A stretch of 64,000 bases of DNA from Parabacteroides timonensis (GTDB taxonomy: Bacteria; Bacteroidota; Bacteroidia; Bacteroidales; Tannerellaceae), in assembly GCF_900128505.1 (NCBI RefSeq), contig NZ_LT669940.1, positions 1,398,883 to 1,462,882 of the forward strand. The letters are read 5' to 3'. Made by a program: the position numbers and the translations under genes. The first letter of the stretch is position 1. Each line of letters starts with the position of its first letter. Shown piece after piece: positions 26,841 through 34,680 of the stretch. Below the pieces are notes generated by a model. The model saw only the letters and a program-made list of their open reading frames with translations. It did no database searches and was not told the origin of the DNA.

Positions 26841-29636
26841 ATGAGAAATAAGCGTGAAAAGAGAGGACTGTTGATGCTGGTCCTTCTGCTGTTCGGAAGT
26901 TTTCTTGCGCTGACGGCCCAGGCACAGACGGGTGTTATCTGCGGAACCGTGACAGATATTAAATTTAAAGAACCGCTGATCGGTGCCACTGTCTCTATCG
27001 AAGGAACGACAATCGGAGCCATAACGGATATAGACGGGAATTTCCGTATTGAAAAAGTACAGCCTGGCAAGTATACACTGGTTGCATCTTACGTATCTTA
27101 TAAAACGCAAAATATAAAAGATGTGGCGGTAGTAGCCCATCAGGAAGCAGTCGTACGCATCGAACTGTCGGATGCCGACCTCCAATTGCAAAATGTCGTG
27201 GTAGTAGCCCAGAGGAAACTAGGAACGGAGACTGCCGTATTGAACACAGTCCGCAAAAGCCTCCCCGTTGTAAGCGGTATATCCGCCCAGCAGATCAGTA
27301 AGACGCAGGACAGCGATGCAGCCGAGGTACTTCGCCGTATTCCCGGTATCACGATTGTGGACGACCGTTTCATAGTAGTCCGCGGCCTGGCACAGCGTTA
27401 TAATAATGTATGGCTGAACAATGCCACCACACCGTCGAGCGAGACGGATAGCCGTGCTTTTTCCTTCGATGTATTGCCTTCGTCGCTGATCGATAATATG
27501 ATGGTCTATAAAAGTCCGTCGGCTGAACTGCCTGCCGATTTCTCAGGTGGTTTCGTACGCCTGATGACGAAGAATGTACCGGAGGGGAATACTTTCAATA
27601 TCTCTTATCAACTGGGCTTTAATACGAATGCAACTTTCCGTGACTTCCAGTTGACGAAAGGGCATGCGATCGACTATCTGGGTTTCGGTGCCGGTAAACG
27701 TGCACTGCCTTCCGGTACACCTGCCCACCTGAACGATGTAAGCACTTCGGATGCCGCCGCCTTTACCCGCCGGGTGAATACGGGGTGGGACATCAGTCAT
27801 TTCACCGCACTGCCGGAACAGAAGCTGACCTTTACCATGAACCGTCTGTTCAATATCGGCGATTGGAAGATCGGAAATATTACCAATGTGAATTATAGTA
27901 CGGGATACGATTATTACGAACTGAAGAATAACAACTACCTGTCGTATGATATGACGAACGACCAGTCGTCTTACCGTTATAAATACGACGATGTGCAATA
28001 TAAGAATACGACCAAGCTGGGCGCTTTGTTCAATTGGTCTTTCCTGAAAGGGAACACGAAATATGAGTTCCGCAACTTCTTCAACCAGCGCGGTTCGTCT
28101 TCCCTGACGCAACGCCAGGGTACGGATTATTATTCGGAAGAAAATATCCGTAAATGGGAATCGCTCTACACCGGACGTACTACCTATGCCGGTCAGCTGG
28201 CCGGTGAGCACCGCTGGAATGACGACGTCGACAAGGTGGACTGGACGGTCGGTTATGCATACGCTGCTTACAACGAACCCGACCGCAAAGTGGTGAAGTC
28301 GATGGAGCGCAAACAGGACGGCGAACTGAAGTATTACGTATCCGACCCCACCCGCTATTATCAGGATCTGAAGGATAACAGCTTTTCCCTGGCAACCAAC
28401 TACGAGCACATCTTTACCGTGTCCGATCTGTTCAAACCGACCTTGAATGCCGGTGTATACGGTGAATACAAGAAACGCAATTTCGATGCCCGCCGTTTCG
28501 TCTACAACCTGTTGGGTAACGGATACAACCGCTTTGCCGAATGGGATTACAGTTCGATCTTCTCGGACGAGAATATCTCTGCCGACCGTATTTATCTGAA
28601 AGAGAGTACGAACAAAAGCGACTCTTATACTTCCGATAATCTGTTGGGAGCGGGGTATGTGTCTGCGAAGCTGAATTATGGGGAGAAGTTGAATGCAAAT
28701 GTCGGCGTCCGTATGGAGTACTACCAGTTGAAGCTGGACGGCTACGAGTCGGATGGAATTAAACCGGTGCACCTCGACCAGAGTTCGACCGAGTTCTTCC
28801 CTTCCCTGAATGTGGCTTACAGCCTGACGGACAAGCAGCAGGTGAGGGTGGCGTATGGCCGCTCGGTGAACCGTCCCGAGTTCCGTGAGGTCGTCCCCTA
28901 TGTGTATTACGACTTTGCTCTCGATGCCAATATCACCGGAAATGTAGATTTGAAGAATGCGTATACCAATAGCGTAGATCTGCGTTACGAGCTGTATCCT
29001 TCCCCGGGCGAGACGGTGACGATAGGCGGTTTCTATAAATACTTTGCCGATCCGATCGAGCAGACCTACCGTGAGGCGGGTTCGGGTTTGCAGTATACCT
29101 ATCACAATGCCGATCATGCCAAAGCGTTCGGAGTGGAAGTGGATATTAAGAAGCACCTGGACTTTATCGGGCTGAAAGACCTGAGTTTCGTCTTCAACGG
29201 TGCTTATATCCATAGTAAGGTCTATTTCCCTGAAGGTTCTTTCGAACGCGACCGGGCCATGCAGGGACAATCGCCTTACCTGATCAACACAGGGCTTTTC
29301 TATCAGAATGATGCGAAAGGGCTGTCGGCCTCGGTTCTTTACAACCGGATCGGCAAGCGTATCGAGACGGTGGGTGTACCGGCGCAGAATCCGAACGACG
29401 ATATCCCCGATATCTATGAGATGCCCCGCAACTCGCTGGACCTGAGTTTCTCGAAGAAGCTGGGTAACTATGTGGAACTGAAAGCCGGTGTCAAAGACCT
29501 GTTGAACTCGAAGATCGAGTATAAACAATTCCTGGAGCTGACAGATGCAGCCGGAGCGAAACGCGAAGTGGAACAGTTGGTCCGCAGCTACCGCCCGGGC
29601 GTGACGGTCAACGTGGGAGTATCCGTTAAGTTTTAA
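26841..29636 (+). CDS. TonB-dependent outer-membrane receptor (non-SusC)
   Basis: The ATG at 26841 opens a signal peptide (residues 1-29, ending LTAQAQ) and lies behind the promoter box. The in-frame TTG at 26763 lies upstream of that box. The 931-residue product has a carboxypeptidase-regulatory-like domain (about 32-115, ICGTVTDIKFKEPLIGATV), a plug with AAEVLRRIPGITIVDDRFIV and RGLAQRYNNVW, and a barrel ending VTVNVGVSVKF. It lacks SusC signatures and a SusD partner, so the cargo is probably not a typical oligosaccharide. A beta-helix lipoprotein and a MORN-type protein follow, probably in one operon. The gene uses more C- and G-ending codons than its neighbours, by eye. Confidence 0.92.
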   Translation: MRNKREKRGLLMLVLLLFGSFLALTAQAQTGVICGTVTDIKFKEPLIGATVSIEGTTIGAITDIDGNFRIEKVQPGKYTLVASYVSYKTQNIKDVAVVAHQEAVVRIELSDADLQLQNVVVVAQRKLGTETAVLNTVRKSLPVVSGISAQQISKTQDSDAAEVLRRIPGITIVDDRFIVVRGLAQRYNNVWLNNATTPSSETDSRAFSFDVLPSSLIDNMMVYKSPSAELPADFSGGFVRLMTKNVPEGNTFNISYQLGFNTNATFRDFQLTKGHAIDYLGFGAGKRALPSGTPAHLNDVSTSDAAAFTRRVNTGWDISHFTALPEQKLTFTMNRLFNIGDWKIGNITNVNYSTGYDYYELKNNNYLSYDMTNDQSSYRYKYDDVQYKNTTKLGALFNWSFLKGNTKYEFRNFFNQRGSSSLTQRQGTDYYSEENIRKWESLYTGRTTYAGQLAGEHRWNDDVDKVDWTVGYAYAAYNEPDRKVVKSMERKQDGELKYYVSDPTRYYQDLKDNSFSLATNYEHIFTVSDLFKPTLNAGVYGEYKKRNFDARRFVYNLLGNGYNRFAEWDYSSIFSDENISADRIYLKESTNKSDSYTSDNLLGAGYVSAKLNYGEKLNANVGVRMEYYQLKLDGYESDGIKPVHLDQSSTEFFPSLNVAYSLTDKQQVRVAYGRSVNRPEFREVVPYVYYDFALDANITGNVDLKNAYTNSVDLRYELYPSPGETVTIGGFYKYFADPIEQTYREAGSGLQYTYHNADHAKAFGVEVDIKKHLDFIGLKDLSFVFNGAYIHSKVYFPEGSFERDRAMQGQSPYLINTGLFYQNDAKGLSASVLYNRIGKRIETVGVPAQNPNDDIPDIYEMPRNSLDLSFSKKLGNYVELKAGVKDLLNSKIEYKQFLELTDAAGAKREVEQLVRSYRPGVTVNVGVSVKF

Positions 29637-29671
29637 TTGAAATCACTTATACAAACTAAATTAGTTTTATT

Positions 29672-31024
29672 ATGAACAAGTTTTTATTGAAAGGTGTGGC
29701 TGCCATGTTGTGTATGGCCACGATGTTTGGAAACGTAGCTTGTAGCGACGACGATCCTGTACAAGGAGGTGAAACTCCGGAAGAAAGCAAAGACGTTGTA
29801 CTGGAAAACGAAATTACTTCGGATATGACTTTGAAAGCAACAGATAACAATCTGCTGAAAGGTTTTGTATACGTAACAAAAGGGGTGACATTGACGATCG
29901 AACCGGGTACCGTTATCAAAGGGGAAAAGGCGACTAAAGGTTCTTTGATCGTTGAGCCGGGTGGTAAGATCATTGCTGAAGGTACAGCTGAGAAACCGAT
30001 CGTCTTTACTTCCGACCAGGCTGCCGGCTCGCGTGCTTATGGTGACTGGGGTGGTTTGATCCTGTGTGGCAACGCTCCTGTGAATGCCAATGAACCGCAG
30101 ATCGAAGGTGGCCCGCGTACCGTGTACGGAGGGGATGATCCAGCCGACAATTCAGGTACTCTGAAGTATGTACGTATCGAGTTTGCCGGCTATCCGCTGG
30201 AACCGAACAAGGAGATTAACGGTCTGACTTGCGGTGGTGTAGGTAGTGGAACTACCCTTGAATATATCCAGGTTTCTTTCTGTGGTGACGACTCTTACGA
30301 ATGGTTCGGCGGTACAGTGAATGCCAAACACCTGATTGCTTACAAAGGTTGGGATGATGAGTTCGATACGGATTATGGCTTCCAGGGCAAACTGCAGTAT
30401 CTGTTGGGTGTTCGTGATCCGAAACATGCCGATACTTCTAAATCGAATGGTTTCGAATCTGATAATGACGCGAATGGTTCGGGCAATGAACCGCTGACCA
30501 AACCGATCTTCTCGAATGTGACATTGATCGGCCCGTTCTATGGTGAGTCTGTCGGCAAGGCGGAAAGCGAAATTCTTTATACAACGGATGATGCTGCTAA
30601 TGGTGCGAAGGGCGGACAGTTCCAGGCTGCTATGCATATCCGTCGTAACTCTTCTTTGAATGTGTATAATTCTGTGTTTACGGGCTGGCCTTATGGTCTG
30701 TATCTGCAGGCAGCGAATGCCGGTGCTACGGTGAAGAATGTGATCTTCGCCGGTATGTGGGAAAACTTTAAGGATGATGCCAGCAAGAGCTATTTCGAAA
30801 CAGAGGGTTTGAACAATCAGGTATATGCTTCCAGCAACGACCTGATCGCTACAAATGCTGATTATTCTTCAGTGGTAGTCGACAAGATCGGTGGTGCGGA
30901 TTTCTCCGATTCTGTTTTCTCCGACAGCTTCTTCGATAAGGTCACTTACAAGGGGGCTTTCGACGGAACAAACGATTGGACTGCTGGTTGGGCTAACTGG
31001 GATCCGCAGAACACGGCTTATTAA
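29672..31024 (+). CDS. Surface lipoprotein with right-handed beta-helix-like repeats
   Basis: The 450-residue protein has a lipobox Cys at residue 24 (GNVAC) followed by SDDD, the acidic pattern that routes Bacteroidetes lipoproteins to the cell surface. Residues 60-400 show repeated GTVIKGEKATKGSLIVEPGG and AEGTAEKPIVFTS type turns that suggest a parallel beta-helix. Many Gly, Asn and Asp residues and the motif EWFGGTVNAKHLIAYKGWDD follow. It lies 35 bp after the TonB receptor gene, so it is likely the receptor's external binding partner, in the place SusD takes beside SusC. The ligand is unknown. Confidence 0.75.
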   Translation: MNKFLLKGVAAMLCMATMFGNVACSDDDPVQGGETPEESKDVVLENEITSDMTLKATDNNLLKGFVYVTKGVTLTIEPGTVIKGEKATKGSLIVEPGGKIIAEGTAEKPIVFTSDQAAGSRAYGDWGGLILCGNAPVNANEPQIEGGPRTVYGGDDPADNSGTLKYVRIEFAGYPLEPNKEINGLTCGGVGSGTTLEYIQVSFCGDDSYEWFGGTVNAKHLIAYKGWDDEFDTDYGFQGKLQYLLGVRDPKHADTSKSNGFESDNDANGSGNEPLTKPIFSNVTLIGPFYGESVGKAESEILYTTDDAANGAKGGQFQAAMHIRRNSSLNVYNSVFTGWPYGLYLQAANAGATVKNVIFAGMWENFKDDASKSYFETEGLNNQVYASSNDLIATNADYSSVVVDKIGGADFSDSVFSDSFFDKVTYKGAFDGTNDWTAGWANWDPQNTAY

Positions 31025-31066
31025 TTTACTTCTGTTGCTTATCGTAATTAAAAAATAATGGAGGAG

Positions 31067-31097
31067 GGGCCGGAATATGTAACAGTTTCCGGTACCC
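31067..31097 (+). terminator. Hairpin after the beta-helix lipoprotein gene
   Basis: CCGGAA at 31070-31075 pairs with TTCCGG at 31087-31092, extended by GGG/CCC. It has only a short T-run, so it may be a partial terminator that lowers expression of the next gene. Confidence 0.5.
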
Positions 31098-31132
31098 TTT
31101 CCCTGTATTAGGATGGTAACAATAATAAATAC

Positions 31133-31612
31133 ATGCAAATGATAAAGAAATTATTACTGACCTCTACATTGGTTGCCGGCTCTGCTCTGACTATTCATGC
31201 ACAGGATCTCGTCCTCAGCGAAGGACAATATTATACGGATGCCACACAAACCACCCCATACACCGGACGTTACACCGAATTCTACGATGACGGTATGTTG
31301 AAGATGGAGTTGTTTTTGAAAGATGGACGTCCCGAAGGCACATACGTTATCTATTATCCGGACGGAAAGATTGCCGAAGTGCGTTCTTATTACCACGGTG
31401 TCTTTCACGGGGAATGGCGTACTTATAACGAAAACGGACAGTTAGTGGGGCTGGCCAGTTATAAAGATGGTCAGAAAGACGGTCCTTGGCGTATCTGGAA
31501 TGAAAAGGGAGTTTTGCGCTTTGAAATGTTCTACACCAAAGGCAAGAAAAGCGGTATCTGGCGTACCTGGAATGATGAGGGAGATTTGCTGACGGAAGAG
31601 AAGCAGTTCTAG
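31133..31612 (+). CDS. Secreted MORN-variant repeat protein (YwqK-like)
   Basis: The 159-residue protein has a signal peptide (ending LTIHAQ) and about four MORN_2-type repeats, each near 23 residues: GRYTEFYDDGMLKMEL, GTYVIYYPDGKIAEV, GEWRTYNENGQLVGL and GPWRIWNEKGVLRFE, with a fifth partial repeat, GIWRTWNDEGDLL. Automated labels such as YwqK antitoxin rest only on the repeat and are not meaningful here. An ATG at 31139 is an equally good start. It sits 108 bp behind the beta-helix lipoprotein with a hairpin between and may form an envelope complex with that pair. Confidence 0.78.
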   Translation: MQMIKKLLLTSTLVAGSALTIHAQDLVLSEGQYYTDATQTTPYTGRYTEFYDDGMLKMELFLKDGRPEGTYVIYYPDGKIAEVRSYYHGVFHGEWRTYNENGQLVGLASYKDGQKDGPWRIWNEKGVLRFEMFYTKGKKSGIWRTWNDEGDLLTEEKQF

Positions 31613-31634
31613 AAAAGATATGAGTCTTTTTTAT

Positions 31635-31872
31635 GAGGCGTTGCCTCATGCCGCAGACTCTCTTTTGCCGTCGGTTTTTAACCGACGGATAGATTAAATA
31701 CTCCGGCTTTGCCGGATTCCTCTGTGGGTTTTAACCCCTTTAGGTATATAATGGTATCCCTTGATTTAAAGGGACTTAAGCCCACAAAGGAAGAGACTTT
31801 GTCTCCTGTCTTTTATATCCGTCGGTTAAAAACCGACGGCAAAAGAGAGCCAGCGGCACAAGGCAACGCCTT
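31635..31872. repeat. Nested palindromic element (palindrome of palindromes)
   Basis: The 238-bp region is one long imperfect inverted repeat whose arms each contain a matching series of small hairpins: GAGGC-GTT-GCCTC (31635) against AAGGC-AAC-GCCTT (31860), CCGTCGG/CCGACGG at 31668-31688 and 31819-31839, CCGGC-TTT-GCCGG (31703) against GAGAC-TTT-GTCTC (31793), and a central GTGGG/CCCAC pair. Stem sequences differ between arms but keep pairing, so structure is conserved rather than sequence. It fills most of the 298-bp gap between convergent genes. No open frame of note lies inside. Confidence 0.8.
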
Positions 31873-31910
31873 GTAATGAGAGATAGCTCATATCTGACAA
31901 TATCCAAACC

Positions 31911-32339
31911 TTATTCTTCCCCTTCTTCCAGACCGAAATCGAAATCAAAGTCAAATCCGTCGCCTGCCGGGTCAGTAAACTGTTCCAGTTCGCGGCGGTC
32001 TTTCTTTGTCGGGCGACCCATACCTCTGGCACGGTCTACAAAGCCGGAGATACGATTCATTTCCAGTATCTCATATTGGTCCGGAGTCGTTACATTCTCC
32101 ATGTAGTCGGGAACCAGCTTGGCACCCATGCGGCGTTCTGTCAATGCCAGTACTTTGAAAGAGAAGGTGATAGGCGGTTTACGAACCTGTATCACATCAC
32201 CTACCTTTATCATACGCGATGCTTTTACATTTACGCCTCCAATCATTACCCGGTTCTTTTTGCAGGCTTCGACTGCAATGGTCCGGGATTTAAAGATGCG
32301 GACAGCCCACATCCATTTATCTATTCGTACTTCGTTCAT
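31911..32339 (-). CDS. hslR: S4-domain RNA-binding protein, Hsp15 family
   Basis: The 142-residue protein begins with an S4 domain (RIDKWMWAVRIFKSRTIAVE, residues 5-24; GGVNVKASRMIKVGDVIQV). A basic, then acidic tail follows (RARGMGRPTKKDRRELEQF, then DFDFDFGLEEGEE). Hsp15 binds stalled 50S subunits carrying peptidyl-tRNA and helps recycle them. It is the last of three translation-related genes on the minus strand (rplY, pth, hslR), which fits that role. The strongly acidic C terminus is notable but common in this phylum. Confidence 0.88.
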   Translation of the reverse strand: MNEVRIDKWMWAVRIFKSRTIAVEACKKNRVMIGGVNVKASRMIKVGDVIQVRKPPITFSFKVLALTERRMGAKLVPDYMENVTTPDQYEILEMNRISGFVDRARGMGRPTKKDRRELEQFTDPAGDGFDFDFDFGLEEGEE

Positions 32340-32348
32340 AACTTTTTC

Positions 32349-32430
32349 AGTTGACAGTTGACAAGTGACAGTTGGCAGTTAATTGGCGATAGGAGTGCGA
32401 AGCCTATCTGTCAACTGTCATCTGTCAACT
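32349..32430. repeat. TTGACAG-type palindromic repeat, copy 1
   Basis: AGTTGACAGTTGACAAGTGACA at the left faces CTGTCAACTGTCATCTGTCAACT at the right, around a small ATAGG/CCTAT hairpin. The right edge overlaps the pth stop codon. The same motif forms the perfect palindrome at 52942-52980, so it is a dispersed family. It may terminate pth or hslR transcription. Confidence 0.7.
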
Positions 32431-32992
32431 ATTTATTATTGTATTGGTTCATAGTGTTCTGTACACCAGCCAGGCAAAAGCTTTTAATGATCTCTGCTGC
32501 ACGTTTCATTTTTTCGGGCATAATCTCCAACTCTTCGGGTGGGAATTTCCCCAGTACATAGTCGATCTGTCCTCCGCGGGGAAAATCGCTTCCTATACCG
32601 AAACGCAGACGACAATATTCCTGTGTGCCGAGAAGCTGCTGTATATTCTTTAATCCATTGTGACCGGCATCGCTTCCTTTGGGCTTCAAACGTAAGGTAC
32701 CGAAGGGGAGAGCCAGGTCATCTACTACTACCAACAGGTTTTCGACAGGAATGTTCTCTTTTTGTAACCAGTAGCGGACTGCATTACCACTCAGGTTCAT
32801 GAACGTATTCGGTTTGAGTAGTATCAGTTCGCAGTTTTTTACCCGCATCCGGGCAATCGCTCCATAGCGTTCTTCCCTAAAGGGGACGCCGGCTTCTTCG
32901 GCCAGGGCATTCACGACACGGAAACCGATATTGTGACGTGTCCCCCAATATTCAGGGCCGATATTACCGAGTCCGGTTATCAGATATTTCAT
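32429..32992 (-). CDS. pth: Peptidyl-tRNA hydrolase
   Basis: The 187-residue cytoplasmic enzyme frees tRNA from prematurely released peptidyl-tRNA. The family motifs are clear: GLGNIGPEYWGTRHNIGF at residues 7-24 with the catalytic His, LLKPNTFMNLSG with its conserved Asn, VVVDDLALPFG with the conserved Asp, and GSDAGHNGLKNI. The length is normal. It lies downstream of rplY and upstream of hslR on the same strand. Its stop codon falls inside a palindromic repeat. Confidence 0.97.
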   Translation of the reverse strand: MKYLITGLGNIGPEYWGTRHNIGFRVVNALAEEAGVPFREERYGAIARMRVKNCELILLKPNTFMNLSGNAVRYWLQKENIPVENLLVVVDDLALPFGTLRLKPKGSDAGHNGLKNIQQLLGTQEYCRLRFGIGSDFPRGGQIDYVLGKFPPEELEIMPEKMKRAAEIIKSFCLAGVQNTMNQYNNK

Positions 32993-33014
32993 AATTCTTA
33001 CATTTTATAATAAT

Positions 33015-33051
33015 AAAGGGAAGAACATTCAGCTGAATATCCTTCCCTTTT
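33015..33051 (-). terminator. Hairpin between rplY and pth
   Basis: AAAGGGAAG pairs with CTTCCCTTT around an inner ATTCAGCTGAAT stem, followed on the minus strand by ATTATTATAAAA. The T-run is weak, so read-through into pth is likely. Confidence 0.6.
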
Positions 33052-33107
33052 ATTTCGTTATTAAAGCCGGACCTTCCTGGGAACGACCGGAAACTTTAAT
33101 TGACTAA

Positions 33108-33695
33108 TTAGTTCGCTTTAGCCTGAGCACCACGAGCGGCACGAGTCAACTGAACAGCGCAAACAACAGCGTTCTTTGCATTCATCAGTTCCAGACCTTC
33201 GAAGTGTAAAGCACCTACCTGCATAGATTTACCTAAGCCCAGGTGATCAACGTTGATAGTCAGTTTTTCAGGGATCTGAGTGTAAACAGCTTTTACTTTC
33301 AGCTTTCTCATACGCAATGTCAGCTTACCACCGGCTTTAACACCTTCAGCGTGACCAGTCAGAACAACTGGAACTTCCATAGCTACCGGTTTGTTTTCTG
33401 AAACTTCCATGAAGTCCATGTGCATGATTGCGTCAGTTACAGGCTGGAACTGGATGTCTTTAACAACAGCCATAGTTTTTGTTCCGTCGATGTTCAGTTC
33501 TACAACGAAAATTTCCGGAGAATAAACCAACTTACGTACACTATCAGTTGTGATTGTGAAGTGAGTTACTTTTTCGCCACCGTATAATACAGCAGGGATT
33601 TCCTGATTTTTACGCAAAGCTTTCAAAGCTCTTTTCTGATCGGCTGAAGTAGCAGCTACTTCTCTTCCTTTTCCTTCTAATTGGAATGTCTTCAT
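33108..33695 (-). CDS. rplY: 50S ribosomal protein bL25/general stress protein Ctc
   Basis: The 195-residue protein binds 5S rRNA in the large ribosomal subunit. The N-terminal L25 domain (about 1-95) includes ALRKNQEIPAVLYGG and VKDIQFQPVTDAIMHMDFME. The C-terminal TL5/CTC beta domain follows (VPVVLTGHAEGVKAGG). The length fits the two-domain CTC form, not the short E. coli L25. It has a clear promoter, with a leader of about 75 nt, and heads the rplY-pth-hslR group. Confidence 0.97.
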   Translation of the reverse strand: MKTFQLEGKGREVAATSADQKRALKALRKNQEIPAVLYGGEKVTHFTITTDSVRKLVYSPEIFVVELNIDGTKTMAVVKDIQFQPVTDAIMHMDFMEVSENKPVAMEVPVVLTGHAEGVKAGGKLTLRMRKLKVKAVYTQIPEKLTINVDHLGLGKSMQVGALHFEGLELMNAKNAVVCAVQLTRAARGAQAKAN

Positions 33696-33776
33696 TTTCT
33701 TAATTTTTTGTGTTACTCAAAATTAGTTTTTATGCTTCCTAATTTCCCATCACACGTACGGGGGTTAAAAGCGGTG

Positions 33777-33784
33777 CAAAGGTA
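33777..33784 (-). promoter_or_regulatory. -7 box TACCTTTG for rplY
   Basis: CAAAGGTA on the plus strand is an exact minus-strand TAnnTTTG match. A TTG-type -33 element lies about 21 bases further upstream. Confidence 0.65.
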
Positions 33785-33826
33785 TGTTTTTTATCAATAT
33801 GTTCCAACTGTCCTGTGTATATTTTT

Positions 33827-34678
33827 TTAATCCAGTAAATTATGGGAGCGGAGCAATGCATCCGTATCGTCCCAGAGTTTACTTTGTGCCGGATGATTCA
33901 GGATACGTTCCGACAGTTTTTTCTCTTTGCAGTTGGCATAGCAGCCGCCGCTTTTACCATTCACATCTTCCGACAAGGCAAGGTGTATGGCTGTTGCCGC
34001 TCCTTGCAGTGGGGTTTTGATGAAAGGGCGGAACAGAATATCTGTCAGCGGGTCGAACCAGGCATTCATCGTGATCATATTTGTACTAACGATACCGGGA
34101 TCGGAAGCATTGACGGTGATTCCTTTTTCTTTTACCCTTTTTGCCAGTTCGCGTGTAAAGAGTAATAAGGCCAGTTTAGTATTTCCGTACACCGATATCC
34201 GGTTGAAACGTCCATTCTTCCCTTTGATGAAAAAGTCGGATTCTATTTTACCGATGGCGTAGGTGCAGGATACCGTATTGACGATGCGGGTTCCTTCATG
34301 CATCAGGGGAAGTAACAATCGGGTAAGTAGGTAGGGTCCGACATAATTCACACTGACAATCGTTTCCAATCCGTCTGTCGTTGGGCGAATGTTAGTGGTC
34401 AGGACTCCGGCATTATTCATTAACCGGCTGACCGGGTGGCCTTCCGCCAATATTTTTTGTGCGAAAGCATAAACGGATGATAAAGAGGAGAGGTCTATCT
34501 CACGAACCTCTATTTGTTCATTTCCACTTTCTTTTTTTATACGTTCGCAGACCGGGCGTGCTTTCTCTGGTTCCTTGCACGCCATGATGATCTGAAAACC
34601 GTCTTTAGCCAGTGCCAGGGTGATCTCTTGTCCCATGCCACCGTCGGCACCGGTTATAATGGCTATTCCTTTTTCCAT
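33827..34678 (-). CDS. Short-chain dehydrogenase/reductase, candidate 3-beta-hydroxysteroid dehydrogenase
   Basis: The 283-residue SDR has the cofactor motif TGADGGMGQ (residues 9-17), NNAGV, the catalytic Ser in NTVSC and YGNTK with the catalytic Tyr and Lys. It resembles retinol-dehydrogenase-type SDRs. It starts 2 bp after the OYE gene, which follows a steroid 5-alpha-reductase gene. In published work on isoallolithocholic acid formation by Parabacteroides and Odoribacteraceae, an SDR with 3-beta-HSDH activity accompanies 5-alpha- and 5-beta-reductases. On that context I infer reduction of the 3-oxo group of bile acids or steroids. The stereochemistry cannot be read from sequence. Confidence 0.85.
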   Translation of the reverse strand: MEKGIAIITGADGGMGQEITLALAKDGFQIIMACKEPEKARPVCERIKKESGNEQIEVREIDLSSLSSVYAFAQKILAEGHPVSRLMNNAGVLTTNIRPTTDGLETIVSVNYVGPYLLTRLLLPLMHEGTRIVNTVSCTYAIGKIESDFFIKGKNGRFNRISVYGNTKLALLLFTRELAKRVKEKGITVNASDPGIVSTNMITMNAWFDPLTDILFRPFIKTPLQGAATAIHLALSEDVNGKSGGCYANCKEKKLSERILNHPAQSKLWDDTDALLRSHNLLD

Positions 34679-34680
34679 TA

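Noticed and set aside
27543..29528. A 661-codon open frame on the minus strand
   Set aside because: It lies entirely inside the TonB-dependent receptor gene, which has clear domains and a promoter. The antisense frame is a by-product of codon usage, has no recognisable domain and is low in family-like motifs.
31133..31612. Toxin-antitoxin module, as a YwqK-type label would suggest
   Set aside because: The protein is secreted and there is no toxin gene beside it. Only the MORN-variant repeat is shared with YwqK.
31635..31872. CRISPR-like array
   Set aside because: The repeats are inverted and nested, not direct repeats with unique spacers, and no cas gene is in the window.
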